The position numbers and the translations under genes were made by a program. The notes below the pieces were generated by a model that searched no databases, had not been told where the DNA came from, and saw only the letters and a program-made list of their open reading frames with translations. A DNA stretch of 64,000 nt from RYN-230 sp963793825. Its GTDB lineage: Bacteria; Actinomycetota; Actinomycetes; Streptosporangiales; Streptosporangiaceae. The stretch covers positions 124,001-188,000 of the forward strand of contig CAWCBE010000002.1 in assembly GCA_963793825.1 (NCBI GenBank), read 5' to 3'. Below, one piece after another: positions 34,261-41,403 of this stretch (position 1 is the first letter of the stretch; each line of letters starts with the position of its first letter).

Positions 34261-37014
34261 ATGCTCCTGGGGCGGGACCGTGAGCGAGAGGAAATCGAGC
34301 GTGCCCTCGCGCGAGCGCGATCGGGGGCGAGCGCGACCCTTGCGCTGTCCGGCGAACCAGGAATCGGCAAGACCGCGCTGCTCGACTACGCGGTCGGCCG
34401 TGCCGCAGGGATGCAACTGCTGCGCGCCCGCGGGATCGAATCGGAGGCGCAGATCCCGTTCGGGTCGCTGCTTGAGCTGCTTCGCCCGGCCTTGGCCATG
34501 GTGGAGAAGATCCCGGAGCCGCAGGCGGTCGCGCTGGAGGGCGCACTCGCGCTGCGGCCGGCCGCAGCGCAGGAGCGGTTCGCCATCGGCGCCGCCACCC
34601 TCAGCCTGCTCGCGGCCTACGCCGAGCAGGCGCCGGTGGCGGTGGTGATCGACGACGCGCACTGGCTCGACGGGTCCAGCGGCCAGGCGCTGCTGTTCGC
34701 CTTCCGCCGGCTGGTAGCCGATCCGATCGCAGTGCTCATCGCGGTGCGCGAGGGAGAGCCGTCTATGCTCGACGGCGCCGACCTGCCAACGCTGCGGATC
34801 GGCGGCCTGACCAGCGCCGAGGCAGCCGTGCTGCTGAGCGGCCTGGCGCCCGGTGCGATAACCCGGCTGTATGGCGCCACTGCCGGAAACCCCCTCGCGC
34901 TGCTCGAGCTGGCACCGGACGCGCAGGATCTGCTGCTTGCCCCGGAAGGTGCGCCGGTCCTCGTCTCCGCCACGATCTCGGGCGCGTTCCTGCGCCGGGT
35001 CGGCACCCTTGACGAGGCCGCCCGGCGAGCGCTGCTGCTGGCCGCGAGCAGCGAGAGCGGCGACCTGCAGATGCTCGGGCGGGCCGCGGCCCAGCTCCGG
35101 ATCGACCTGTCCGCCCTGGTCAACGCAGAGAACGCGGGGCTGGTCACGCTGGCCGCGGGCACGGTCGAATTCCGCCATCCGCTGGCCCGGTCGGCGATCT
35201 ACGCCGACGCCCCGGCCGCGGCCCGCCGCGACGCGCACCGGGCGCTGGCCGCCGCCCTGCCCGACCGGGACATAGACCGCCGTGCGTGGCACCTGGCCGT
35301 CGCAGCGGCCGGTGTGGACGAATCAGCGTCGGCCGCGCTCGAGCAGGCCGGGGTCCGGGGGCGCGAGCGAAGTGCGTACACGACCGCGGCCGCCGCGTTC
35401 GAACGGGCTGGCCGTCTCACCGCCGGCAGCGAGCGGCGGGCCCGCCTGCTGCTCGAGGCGGCCGAGGCGGCCTGGCTCGCCGGAGTGGCCGATCGCGCTG
35501 TCACGCTGCTCGATGAGGCCCGCGCGGCCACCAGCGACCCAGCGAAGCTGCTCGGGATCGACCAGCTGGCCGGGCGCATAGCGATCCGCCAGGGCCCGGT
35601 GATGCGCGGCCACGCGATTCTCACCGCAGCAGCCGGGCGGGCTGACCCCGAGCGTGCCGTCACGATGCTCGCCGAGGCCGCCTTCGCCTGCTTCTGCGCC
35701 GGGAACCCGGCCGAGATGCTGTCGGTCGTCGGCCGGGCCCGCGCGACGCTTCCCGGGGATGCCTCGGTGCGCGCCCGTTTCCTGGTGGCCACGGCCGCCG
35801 GGATGGCGCGGATTCTCGGCGGGGACGCAGCAGCCGGTGCTGACGCGATGCACGAGGCGATCGCGCTCGCCGAGAACTCGGCCGAGCTCCGTAATGATCT
35901 CCAGCTGATCCCCTGGCTGGCGGTCGTCCCGCTGTTCCTGCGCGAGGCGGACACCGGGCGCCCGCTGCTGGAGCATGCGCTGCACACCGCCCGGGCCCGC
36001 GCCGCGGTCGGCGCGCTGCCCTTCGTGCTCAACCTGATCGCCCGCGACCAGGCCACCACCGACCGGCTGGCGGTCGCCGAGGCCACCTACCGGGAGGCGA
36101 TCGACCTGGCCCGGGAGAGCGGGCAGCACACCGAGCTGACGTTCGGCCTGGCCGGCCTGGCCTGGCTGCTGGCCCGCCGCGGGCGCGAGCAGGAGTGCCG
36201 GGCAAGCGCCGCCGAAGCGTTCCAGCTCTGCGCCGGGCTCGGGACACGGTTGTACGAGATCTGGGCGACAGCCGCGCTCGGTGAGCTCGAGCTCGGCCTC
36301 GGTAACGCGGCCCGCGCGGCCGAGCACTTCGAGCAGGTGCAGCAGCTGCTGCGCGACCTGGCCATCACCGACGTTGATCTCTCGCCGGGGGCCGAACTCA
36401 CCGATGCCTATCTGCGACTGGGGCGCACTGACGAGGCGCAGGTGGTCGCCGCGCAGTTCCTGGCCGAGGCGAGCGCGAAGGGCCAGCCGTGGTCGCTGGC
36501 CCGCGCGCTGCGCTGCCAGGGGATGCTCGCCGACGACGCGGGATTCGCCGCGCACTTCGAGCACGCCGTCCGGCAGCACGCGCGGACAGCTGACGCGTTC
36601 GAGGCGGCGCGCACCCGGCTGGCGTACGGCGAGCGGCTGCGGCGGGCCCGGAATCGGCTGCTGGCCCGCGAGCAGCTCCGCGCCGCCGCGGATGTGTTCG
36701 AGCGGCTCGACGCCCGCCCGTGGGCCGATCGGGCCCGGACCGAGCTGGCCGCGACCGGGGAGACGCGCCAGCGGCGGGACCCGAGCACGATCGACGAGCT
36801 GACCCCGCAAGAGCTGCACATCGCGATCCTGCTCACCGGGGGGAAGACGACCCGGGAAGCCGCGGCTGCGCTATTCCTGAGCCCGAAAACCGTCGAGTAC
36901 CATCTCCGCCACGTCTACCAGAAACTCGGCATCCACTCCCGCGACGAGCTGGCACGCACGCTCGCCGGGCAGGCATCCCAACCGCGCGGGCAGGCCAGCA
37001 TCTCGCGCACCTGA
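34261..37014 (+). CDS. LuxR-family ATP-binding (LAL) regulator
   Basis: 917 residues. The P-loop GEPGIGKTALLDYAVG is at residues 31-38 onwards and the Walker B region VAVVIDDAHWLD near 135. The long middle is helical and Ala-rich with TPR-like character. The C-terminal LuxR helix-turn-helix reads LTPQELHIAILLTGGKTTRE, then LFLSPKTVEYHLRHVYQKLG. It is divergent from the methyltransferase/hydrolase-glycosyltransferase pair and is the obvious candidate to regulate it, as LAL proteins often control adjacent specialised-metabolite genes. It is not closely alike in sequence to the LAL at 1250 outside the motifs. Confidence 0.92.
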   Translation: MLLGRDREREEIERALARARSGASATLALSGEPGIGKTALLDYAVGRAAGMQLLRARGIESEAQIPFGSLLELLRPALAMVEKIPEPQAVALEGALALRPAAAQERFAIGAATLSLLAAYAEQAPVAVVIDDAHWLDGSSGQALLFAFRRLVADPIAVLIAVREGEPSMLDGADLPTLRIGGLTSAEAAVLLSGLAPGAITRLYGATAGNPLALLELAPDAQDLLLAPEGAPVLVSATISGAFLRRVGTLDEAARRALLLAASSESGDLQMLGRAAAQLRIDLSALVNAENAGLVTLAAGTVEFRHPLARSAIYADAPAAARRDAHRALAAALPDRDIDRRAWHLAVAAAGVDESASAALEQAGVRGRERSAYTTAAAAFERAGRLTAGSERRARLLLEAAEAAWLAGVADRAVTLLDEARAATSDPAKLLGIDQLAGRIAIRQGPVMRGHAILTAAAGRADPERAVTMLAEAAFACFCAGNPAEMLSVVGRARATLPGDASVRARFLVATAAGMARILGGDAAAGADAMHEAIALAENSAELRNDLQLIPWLAVVPLFLREADTGRPLLEHALHTARARAAVGALPFVLNLIARDQATTDRLAVAEATYREAIDLARESGQHTELTFGLAGLAWLLARRGREQECRASAAEAFQLCAGLGTRLYEIWATAALGELELGLGNAARAAEHFEQVQQLLRDLAITDVDLSPGAELTDAYLRLGRTDEAQVVAAQFLAEASAKGQPWSLARALRCQGMLADDAGFAAHFEHAVRQHARTADAFEAARTRLAYGERLRRARNRLLAREQLRAAADVFERLDARPWADRARTELAATGETRQRRDPSTIDELTPQELHIAILLTGGKTTREAAAALFLSPKTVEYHLRHVYQKLGIHSRDELARTLAGQASQPRGQASISRT

Positions 37015-37386
37015 AGGTTGCAGCAAGCCTTCCTCACCCGCTCCGCCCGCAATCGGCGGTCAGCCAGGGTTCTCGGCCCGAGCCTGACGCGGGTGCAGCA
37101 AGCCCGGCCTAGCGGCCCGCTCGCGGGCATCGGTGCCATCTGCCATTCCCGCTCCCGTACCAGTGCGGCCTCCTCCGGCCACGATTGAACGATTCACCCG
37201 TTCCTGCGCTACAAATTGTAATCCGGAAAGTACTGTGCGGTACGGATGAGGGCTGTCAAGTCGCTAAACACGGCGAATCGCCGGAATGCCGTTAGTGGGA
37301 TAGGCTCAGCCGGGCCGGACGTTTCACTCCTTTACGGTCGTGGGCAGGGGGATGGCCTGGCCATGATCACGGGAGGTTCAAGCCCC
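37015..37386. other. Leader region before the interrupted DUF2637 gene
   Basis: 372 bp without a gene. It ends with GGGAGG at 37371-37376, the ribosome site of the original DUF2637 start at 37387. AT-richer sequence around 37200-37250 (CAAATTGTAATCC) may hold a promoter. Confidence 0.4.
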
Positions 37387-37416
37387 ATGAGTGACTTTTC
37401 TGGTCCGCGCCGGTCC
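37387..37416 (+). pseudogene. Detached first ten codons of the DUF2637 gene
   Basis: ATG 37387 with GGGAGG upstream encodes MSDFSGPRRS and then runs into the IS at 37417. Removing the IS and one copy of the 10-bp duplication joins codon 10 exactly in frame to CGG-CGC-GCA at 38827, giving MSDFSGPRRSRRADYDNW. This identifies the original 5' end of the gene continued at 38797-39429. Confidence 0.8.
37407..37416. repeat. Target site duplication, left copy
   Basis: GCGCCGGTCC directly outside the left inverted end. The same ten bases lie directly outside the right end at 38817-38826. Confidence 0.9.
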
Positions 37417-37434
37417 CACGGCCGTTCCAAGATC
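37417..37434. repeat. IS left inverted repeat
   Basis: CACGGCCGTTCCAAGATC; its exact reverse complement ends the element at 38799-38816. Confidence 0.92.
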
Positions 37435-37514
37435 GTTTTATGGGTTTGAGTCACGATTCGTGGCGGGGTGTTGCGATGTGATCATGAGCGGCGTGCCGGA
37501 CAGGGGAATGTGAC

Positions 37515-37567
37515 GAAGCTCCGGTAGGAACAGGGGTCCTCTCACAGATCCCAGCCACCGGAGCTTC
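37515..37567 (+). promoter_or_regulatory. Hairpin hiding the transposase ribosome binding site
   Basis: GAAGCTCCGGT at 37515-37525 pairs perfectly with ACCGGAGCTTC at 37557-37567. The second arm includes GGAG at 37560-37563, the ribosome site 7 nt before the transposase GTG at 37571. Transcripts reading in from outside would fold this arm and block translation. Confidence 0.55.
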
Positions 37568-37570
37568 GCC

Positions 37571-38800
37571 GTGGGTCAGTCTGTCATTTATGCTGCTGCG
37601 TCCGCGCCGGCAGGGCCGATCGTGTCTGTCCCGGTACCGGATGCCGGCGGTGACCTGCTGCAACTGTTCGCCGGGGTGCCGGATGGCCGGGTCGGCCAGG
37701 GCAGGGATCATCCTGTTGCGGCCGTGCTGGCGCTGGCTGCGGCGGCGGTCGTGGCCGGGATGAAGGGCTATACCGCGATCACTGGCTGGGTCGCTGACGT
37801 GCCGCCGGTGATCCTGGCCGATTTGTACCTGCGCAGCGGTGCCGCTCCCGCGCCGCCGCCGTCGAAGACCACGATCTGGCGGGTACTGACCGATGCCGAC
37901 GCCGGGGCATTGGACGTGGCGGCCGGTACGTGGCTGATGAATCTCGCCGGGTTCAGCACTGCGGCCACGGCCGGCCGGGATGCCGGCGAGGAGGACTGCT
38001 CGCCGGCGTTGATGCAGGTGAGGCTGGACGGCAAGGCGGTCAGGGGCGCGAAAGACGCTGACGGGAACCAGGTCCGGCTGCTCGCGGCCCTGGTCGGCCC
38101 GGACGCCGCCTCCTCGGTGGTCGCCGCCCAGGCAGAGGTCGGCAAGAAGACGAACGAGGTACCGATGGCCCCGGTGGTCCTCGGCCAGATCGACCTGGAA
38201 GACAAGATCGTGACCGCGGACGCGCTGCACACGGTGAAGGCCACCGCGAACCACATCCATGAGCACGGCGGCGAGTTCGTGCTTCCGGTGAAGGAGAACC
38301 GGCGGGCACTGTTCGGTGCTCTCAACGCGCTGCCTTGGGGCCAGGTTCCGGTCGCTCATACCGCCACCGATAAAGGCCACGGCCGGATCACCACCCGCAC
38401 CATCCAGGTCTTGCCCGCCCCCGACGACCTGCCGTTCCCGCACGTCAGCCAGGTGTTCCTCATCGAACGGTACGTCACGGACCTGCACGGCCAGCCGATC
38501 TCGGCCGTCGCCGCACTCGGCGTCGCCAGCCCGGAACCCGGGCAGGCAAACGCCGCCGACCTGGCCGGCTACGTCCGGGAACAGTGGTCGATCGAGTCTC
38601 TTCACTGGCTGCGCGACACCCTGTATCAAGAGGACAAATCCCAGGTCAGAACCCGATCCGGACCCAGGGTCATGGCTTCTCTGCGGAACCTCGCAATCGG
38701 CGCACTCCGCCTGGCCGGACGCATCGACGTCACCGAAGCCACCCGATGGGCAGGACGCTCCATGGGCCGCCCATTCACCATCCTCGGACTCACATCATGA
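37571..38800 (+). CDS. ISAs1-family transposase
   Basis: 409 residues, full length for the family. An N-terminal helical region (LLQLFAGVPDGRVGQGRDHP, then AGMKGYTAITGWVAD) precedes a DDE catalytic domain with aspartates in QVRLDGKAVRGAKD and KIVTADALHTVKATANH, and the glutamate in EQWSIESLHWLRD. VLPVKENRRALFGAL is also a family mark. GTG start at 37571 with GGAG upstream inside a hairpin. Its TGA at 38798-38800 lies in the right inverted end and overlaps an ATG at 38797 that opens the downstream DUF2637 frame. Confidence 0.94.
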   Translation: MGQSVIYAAASAPAGPIVSVPVPDAGGDLLQLFAGVPDGRVGQGRDHPVAAVLALAAAAVVAGMKGYTAITGWVADVPPVILADLYLRSGAAPAPPPSKTTIWRVLTDADAGALDVAAGTWLMNLAGFSTAATAGRDAGEEDCSPALMQVRLDGKAVRGAKDADGNQVRLLAALVGPDAASSVVAAQAEVGKKTNEVPMAPVVLGQIDLEDKIVTADALHTVKATANHIHEHGGEFVLPVKENRRALFGALNALPWGQVPVAHTATDKGHGRITTRTIQVLPAPDDLPFPHVSQVFLIERYVTDLHGQPISAVAALGVASPEPGQANAADLAGYVREQWSIESLHWLRDTLYQEDKSQVRTRSGPRVMASLRNLAIGALRLAGRIDVTEATRWAGRSMGRPFTILGLTS

Positions 38801-39429
38801 TCTTGGAACGGCCGTGGCGCCGGTCCCGGCGCGCAGATTATGACAACTGGCTTCGGATGACCATGCTCGCGGGCGTGGTACTGCTGGCCGTAGCTGCCTT
38901 CCTACTGTCCTATGCCGGGATCCGCGACATCGCCGTGGCCGCCAGGGTCTCCCCGGCCCACGCGGGCCTATACCCGTTTATGTTCGATGCCGCCTTGGTG
39001 GTTGCATGCCTGGCCGCGCTAGGGCTGCGCGGCGCTGACTGGTGGATGCAGAGTTTCGCCTGGATTTCCATCACGTTTTTGCTTGCTGCAGTCGCGGTGG
39101 CAGAAGCCGTGCACGCCGCCAGCATTAACCTGCCGCAGAAGCCCGCTGCCGGTGTTATGGCAGCTATCCCTTGGACGCTCCTCCTGCTCGTATTCGGGCT
39201 CTGGCTATCGATCCTGAGGCATACCCGAATGGTCCGTGTCATTACCCCCCAGGGCGATCTGGCCAACGAGCCAGTCAGCAGCGCAGGCCCGTTGGGACCG
39301 GTGGTCACGCAGCGATCCGCTGGCCGGCCGGGCGTGCCGGACGCGGACCTGGATGGGCCTGATGTGCGGCTGCTCCCGGCCCGGCCCCGGCCGAGCGTGC
39401 CGGACGCCCCTGGTGCGAGTTCCCCCTGA
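38797..39429 (+). CDS. DUF2637 membrane protein with an IS-derived N-terminus
   Basis: 210 residues from ATG 38797. The first ten, MILERPWRRS, are encoded by the IS end and the target duplication; from RRADYDNWLRMTMLAG on it is the original protein. Four membrane helices are visible: MLAGVVLLAVAAFLLSYAGI, a PFMFDAALVVACLAALGL helix, FAWISITFLLAAVAVAEAV, and AIPWTLLLLVFGLWLSIL, matching DUF2637 (SpdB-like) proteins of actinobacteria. A Pro/Arg-rich cytosolic tail ends at PGASSP. The start overlaps the transposase stop as ATGA, so it can be translated by re-initiation after transposase. No Shine-Dalgarno of its own. Function of the family is unsettled; some members lie in conjugative elements. 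Confidence 0.82.
   Translation: MILERPWRRSRRADYDNWLRMTMLAGVVLLAVAAFLLSYAGIRDIAVAARVSPAHAGLYPFMFDAALVVACLAALGLRGADWWMQSFAWISITFLLAAVAVAEAVHAASINLPQKPAAGVMAAIPWTLLLLVFGLWLSILRHTRMVRVITPQGDLANEPVSSAGPLGPVVTQRSAGRPGVPDADLDGPDVRLLPARPRPSVPDAPGASSP
38799..38816. repeat. IS right inverted repeat
   Basis: GATCTTGGAACGGCCGTG, exact reverse complement of the left end; contains the end of the transposase stop codon. Confidence 0.92.
38817..38826. repeat. Target site duplication, right copy
   Basis: GCGCCGGTCC, identical to 37407-37416, directly adjoining the right inverted end. Confidence 0.9.
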
Positions 39430-39544
39430 ACGCCGGCGGGCACCAGCCCCGCAGGCTGCTCACTCGCCTGCCGCTGACCTGCGTTGCAGATGGCTTCCCC
39501 CTGGCGCTGGCATCGTGGCAGCGCAGGGCGATGCCGGTCTCCCG

Positions 39545-39988
39545 TCAGTTGATGTCGAACTCGTTGCCCTCGGGGTCTTTCATCGCGACCGCGTAGTGGT
39601 CGATTCCCTCATTCTCCAGGACGCCGACCATCGCGGCGCCGAGACCGGCCAGCCGCCTCGCCTCGGCGTCAACTCGCTGCCTGCGGGCTGCCATCGGCAG
39701 CGCCCGCCCGCCGCTGGCATGGATGTCGAGGTGCAGCCGGTTCTTGGCCGTCTTGGGTTCGGGTACCACCTGGAACCAGATGCGCGGGCCACGGCCGTCT
39801 GGGTCGATGATGCAGTCCTCGCCGATTCCCAGGTCCTCCTCGGGCAGTCTGGCGTCGCGCCAGTAGTCATCCCAGGTGGCGAATCCAGTCGGCGGCGGCT
39901 CTATCCGATACCTCAGAGCCGCGGCCCAGAAATGGGCCAGCCGGTCAGGATCAGTGCAGTCGATCACCAGCTGGAAGCTGACAGCCAT
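39545..39988 (-). CDS. VOC (glyoxalase-like) family protein
   Basis: 147 residues; ATG 39988 with GAGGAGA 5 nt upstream. Starts MAVSFQLVIDCTDPDRLAHF, the first beta-alpha-beta unit of the vicinal oxygen chelate fold, and ends VAMKDPEGNEFDIN. A central RIWFQVVPEPKTAKNRLHLD and a final Glu-Phe-Asp provide candidate metal ligands (His in RLHLDIHA, Glu in EGNEF). Two fused repeats form one protein of the Glyoxalase_6 type. No substrate can be assigned. It converges with the DUF2637 gene and stands alone. Confidence 0.85.
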   Translation of the reverse strand: MAVSFQLVIDCTDPDRLAHFWAAALRYRIEPPPTGFATWDDYWRDARLPEEDLGIGEDCIIDPDGRGPRIWFQVVPEPKTAKNRLHLDIHASGGRALPMAARRQRVDAEARRLAGLGAAMVGVLENEGIDHYAVAMKDPEGNEFDIN

Positions 39989-40314
39989 CGGTCTCTCCTC
40001 GGCCCGCGCAGTACGTCCCCGGCAGCATGCCCGAAGCATCTGACAAGACCGCTGTGGCCAAGAACCACCGTGCGCGTCAGGTTGTAGGTGATCAAGATTG
40101 TTTAGCGGGCTGGGCTGGTCAGGCGGCTGGTGTCTGGTTGCGGGATGCGGGCCAGATCTGGTCTCCGGGCCGGCTGGCCTGCGGGCAGCGGAGGGCGGCG
40201 ATGGCGTCCGCGCCGCGCACCGGCTGGAAGATTGGAGAACGGTCTCGACGGCTGCAATCTGGGCCATCGGCGCGCCGAGGGGCGAATCAGGGCAATGCTC
40301 GCCATACTTCTAAT

Positions 40315-41034
40315 GTGAATCTTGGTAGGCAGGGCGGGGCGGAGCCCTACTGGCGGCGACGGGTTCTCGTGCTCACGGGTGTTATTGGCGTTATTGGGCT
40401 CTTGGCGTGGAGTTGCTCACCGCAAGCCCCTGGCCCCAAGCCGCCCCGGCAGGCGCCGGCCGCAGCCACGTCGAGCGCAGTTCAGCCCACTGTGACCAGG
40501 CCGACTGTGACCAGGCCGGCTACGCCGCGGCCGTCTACGTCGCGGCCGACTGCGTCCCGAGCGGCACCGACGCCGGCGCGCTCAGCGGCCAAGGCACGGC
40601 AAACCACGAGGAAGCGCGCGGACATCCGAGCACATCCGCAGGGCAGCGGCTGCACGCCCGGGGACGTGGTCATCACCCTCCTTGAGAGCCAGCAGTCCTA
40701 CCAGCAGCCCGCGGAGCCGCGATTCACGATCTATGTGGTCAACACCGGAGGACGGACATGCACCTTCGATGCTGGCCCTCGCTCCCTCAGGCTGGTCGTC
40801 GAGTCCGGTCCGGTGCATGAATGGAGCCCGGCGGACTGCGCGCGTCGTGCCAATTCGGACATCGTCCGGCTGACGCACGGCGTGCCGTTCGCGGAGCATA
40901 TTTCCTGGAGTCGCATGCGTTCCGATCCGGGCTGCCGGTTGCCGCAGCAGGCCGCACTGCCGGGGACTTACACGGCCACGGTCACCTATGGCGCCGCCCA
41001 CAGCCGGACAGAAGTGTTCCTGCTGCACATTTAG
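40315..41034 (+). CDS. Membrane-anchored secreted protein of unknown function
   Basis: 239 residues from GTG 40315. A CATACT box lies 6 nt upstream, hinting at a leaderless message; a longer frame begins at 40027 but its extra 96 residues look non-protein. Features: basic start WRRRVLVLTGVIGVIGLLAW (one membrane anchor or signal), a Thr/Pro/Arg-rich spacer with TVTRPTVTRPATPRPSTSRP, then an extracellular domain with cysteines in SGCTPGD, GRTCTFD, PADCARR and DPGCRLP, enough for two disulfides. The FTIYVVNTGGRTCTF segment and PGTYTATVTYG end suggest an immunoglobulin-like beta-sandwich. The family is conserved-type in actinobacteria from memory; role unknown. Confidence 0.75.
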   Translation: MNLGRQGGAEPYWRRRVLVLTGVIGVIGLLAWSCSPQAPGPKPPRQAPAAATSSAVQPTVTRPTVTRPATPRPSTSRPTASRAAPTPARSAAKARQTTRKRADIRAHPQGSGCTPGDVVITLLESQQSYQQPAEPRFTIYVVNTGGRTCTFDAGPRSLRLVVESGPVHEWSPADCARRANSDIVRLTHGVPFAEHISWSRMRSDPGCRLPQQAALPGTYTATVTYGAAHSRTEVFLLHI

Positions 41035-41403
41035 CGGGCTATCAAGATCGTTTCCCCGATTGTCCCGCCAGAGCAACCCTGGCGACAGCGCTTGGCAGTC
41101 GAGGGGTCTGCAGGCACGGGTGATGTCCGCGTGCACTGCGCACGCGTGCCGCGTTAATTCTGCGGGCTGCACCGGAGTCGAGCCGGGGCCTGTGATATCG
41201 CCGATCGTCGTGGAGGATGCGATCGACCAGACGGGCAGCGGTTACGTTCCTCTGCATCGGTGGTGGCCTGTCCCGTTGCCGGTTGACGCGGCAGTCGCCC
41301 GACGCCTGCCGCGCAGGCAGATCTCAGGCGCGGGACCGCCACCTCACTTCGACACGACCGGGGATAACCTCTCCTGCTGGGCGGCCACCGTGGGATCGGT
41401 TCC
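41035..41403. other. Convergent intergenic stretch, nothing seen
   Basis: 369 bp between two gene 3' ends. Short frames on both strands are arginine-rich shadows. No hairpin, tRNA or repeat recognised. Confidence 0.4.

Larger units (their letters stand above)
37417..38816 (+). mobile_element. ISAs1-family insertion sequence, complete, 1400 bp
   Basis: Bounded by 18-bp perfect inverted ends and a perfect 10-bp target duplication, with one intact transposase gene filling almost the whole element. Family assignment comes from the transposase (KAVRGAKD, QWSIESLHWLRDTLY). The perfect duplication and open transposase point to a recent insertion that could still be active. It interrupted a DUF2637 gene at codon 10. 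Confidence 0.93.

Noticed and set aside
37370..37390. GGTTCAAGCCC resembling a tRNA T-loop
   Set aside because: The flanking bases do not pair as a T-stem and no acceptor or anticodon arm is present; it is the ribosome site region of the DUF2637 gene.
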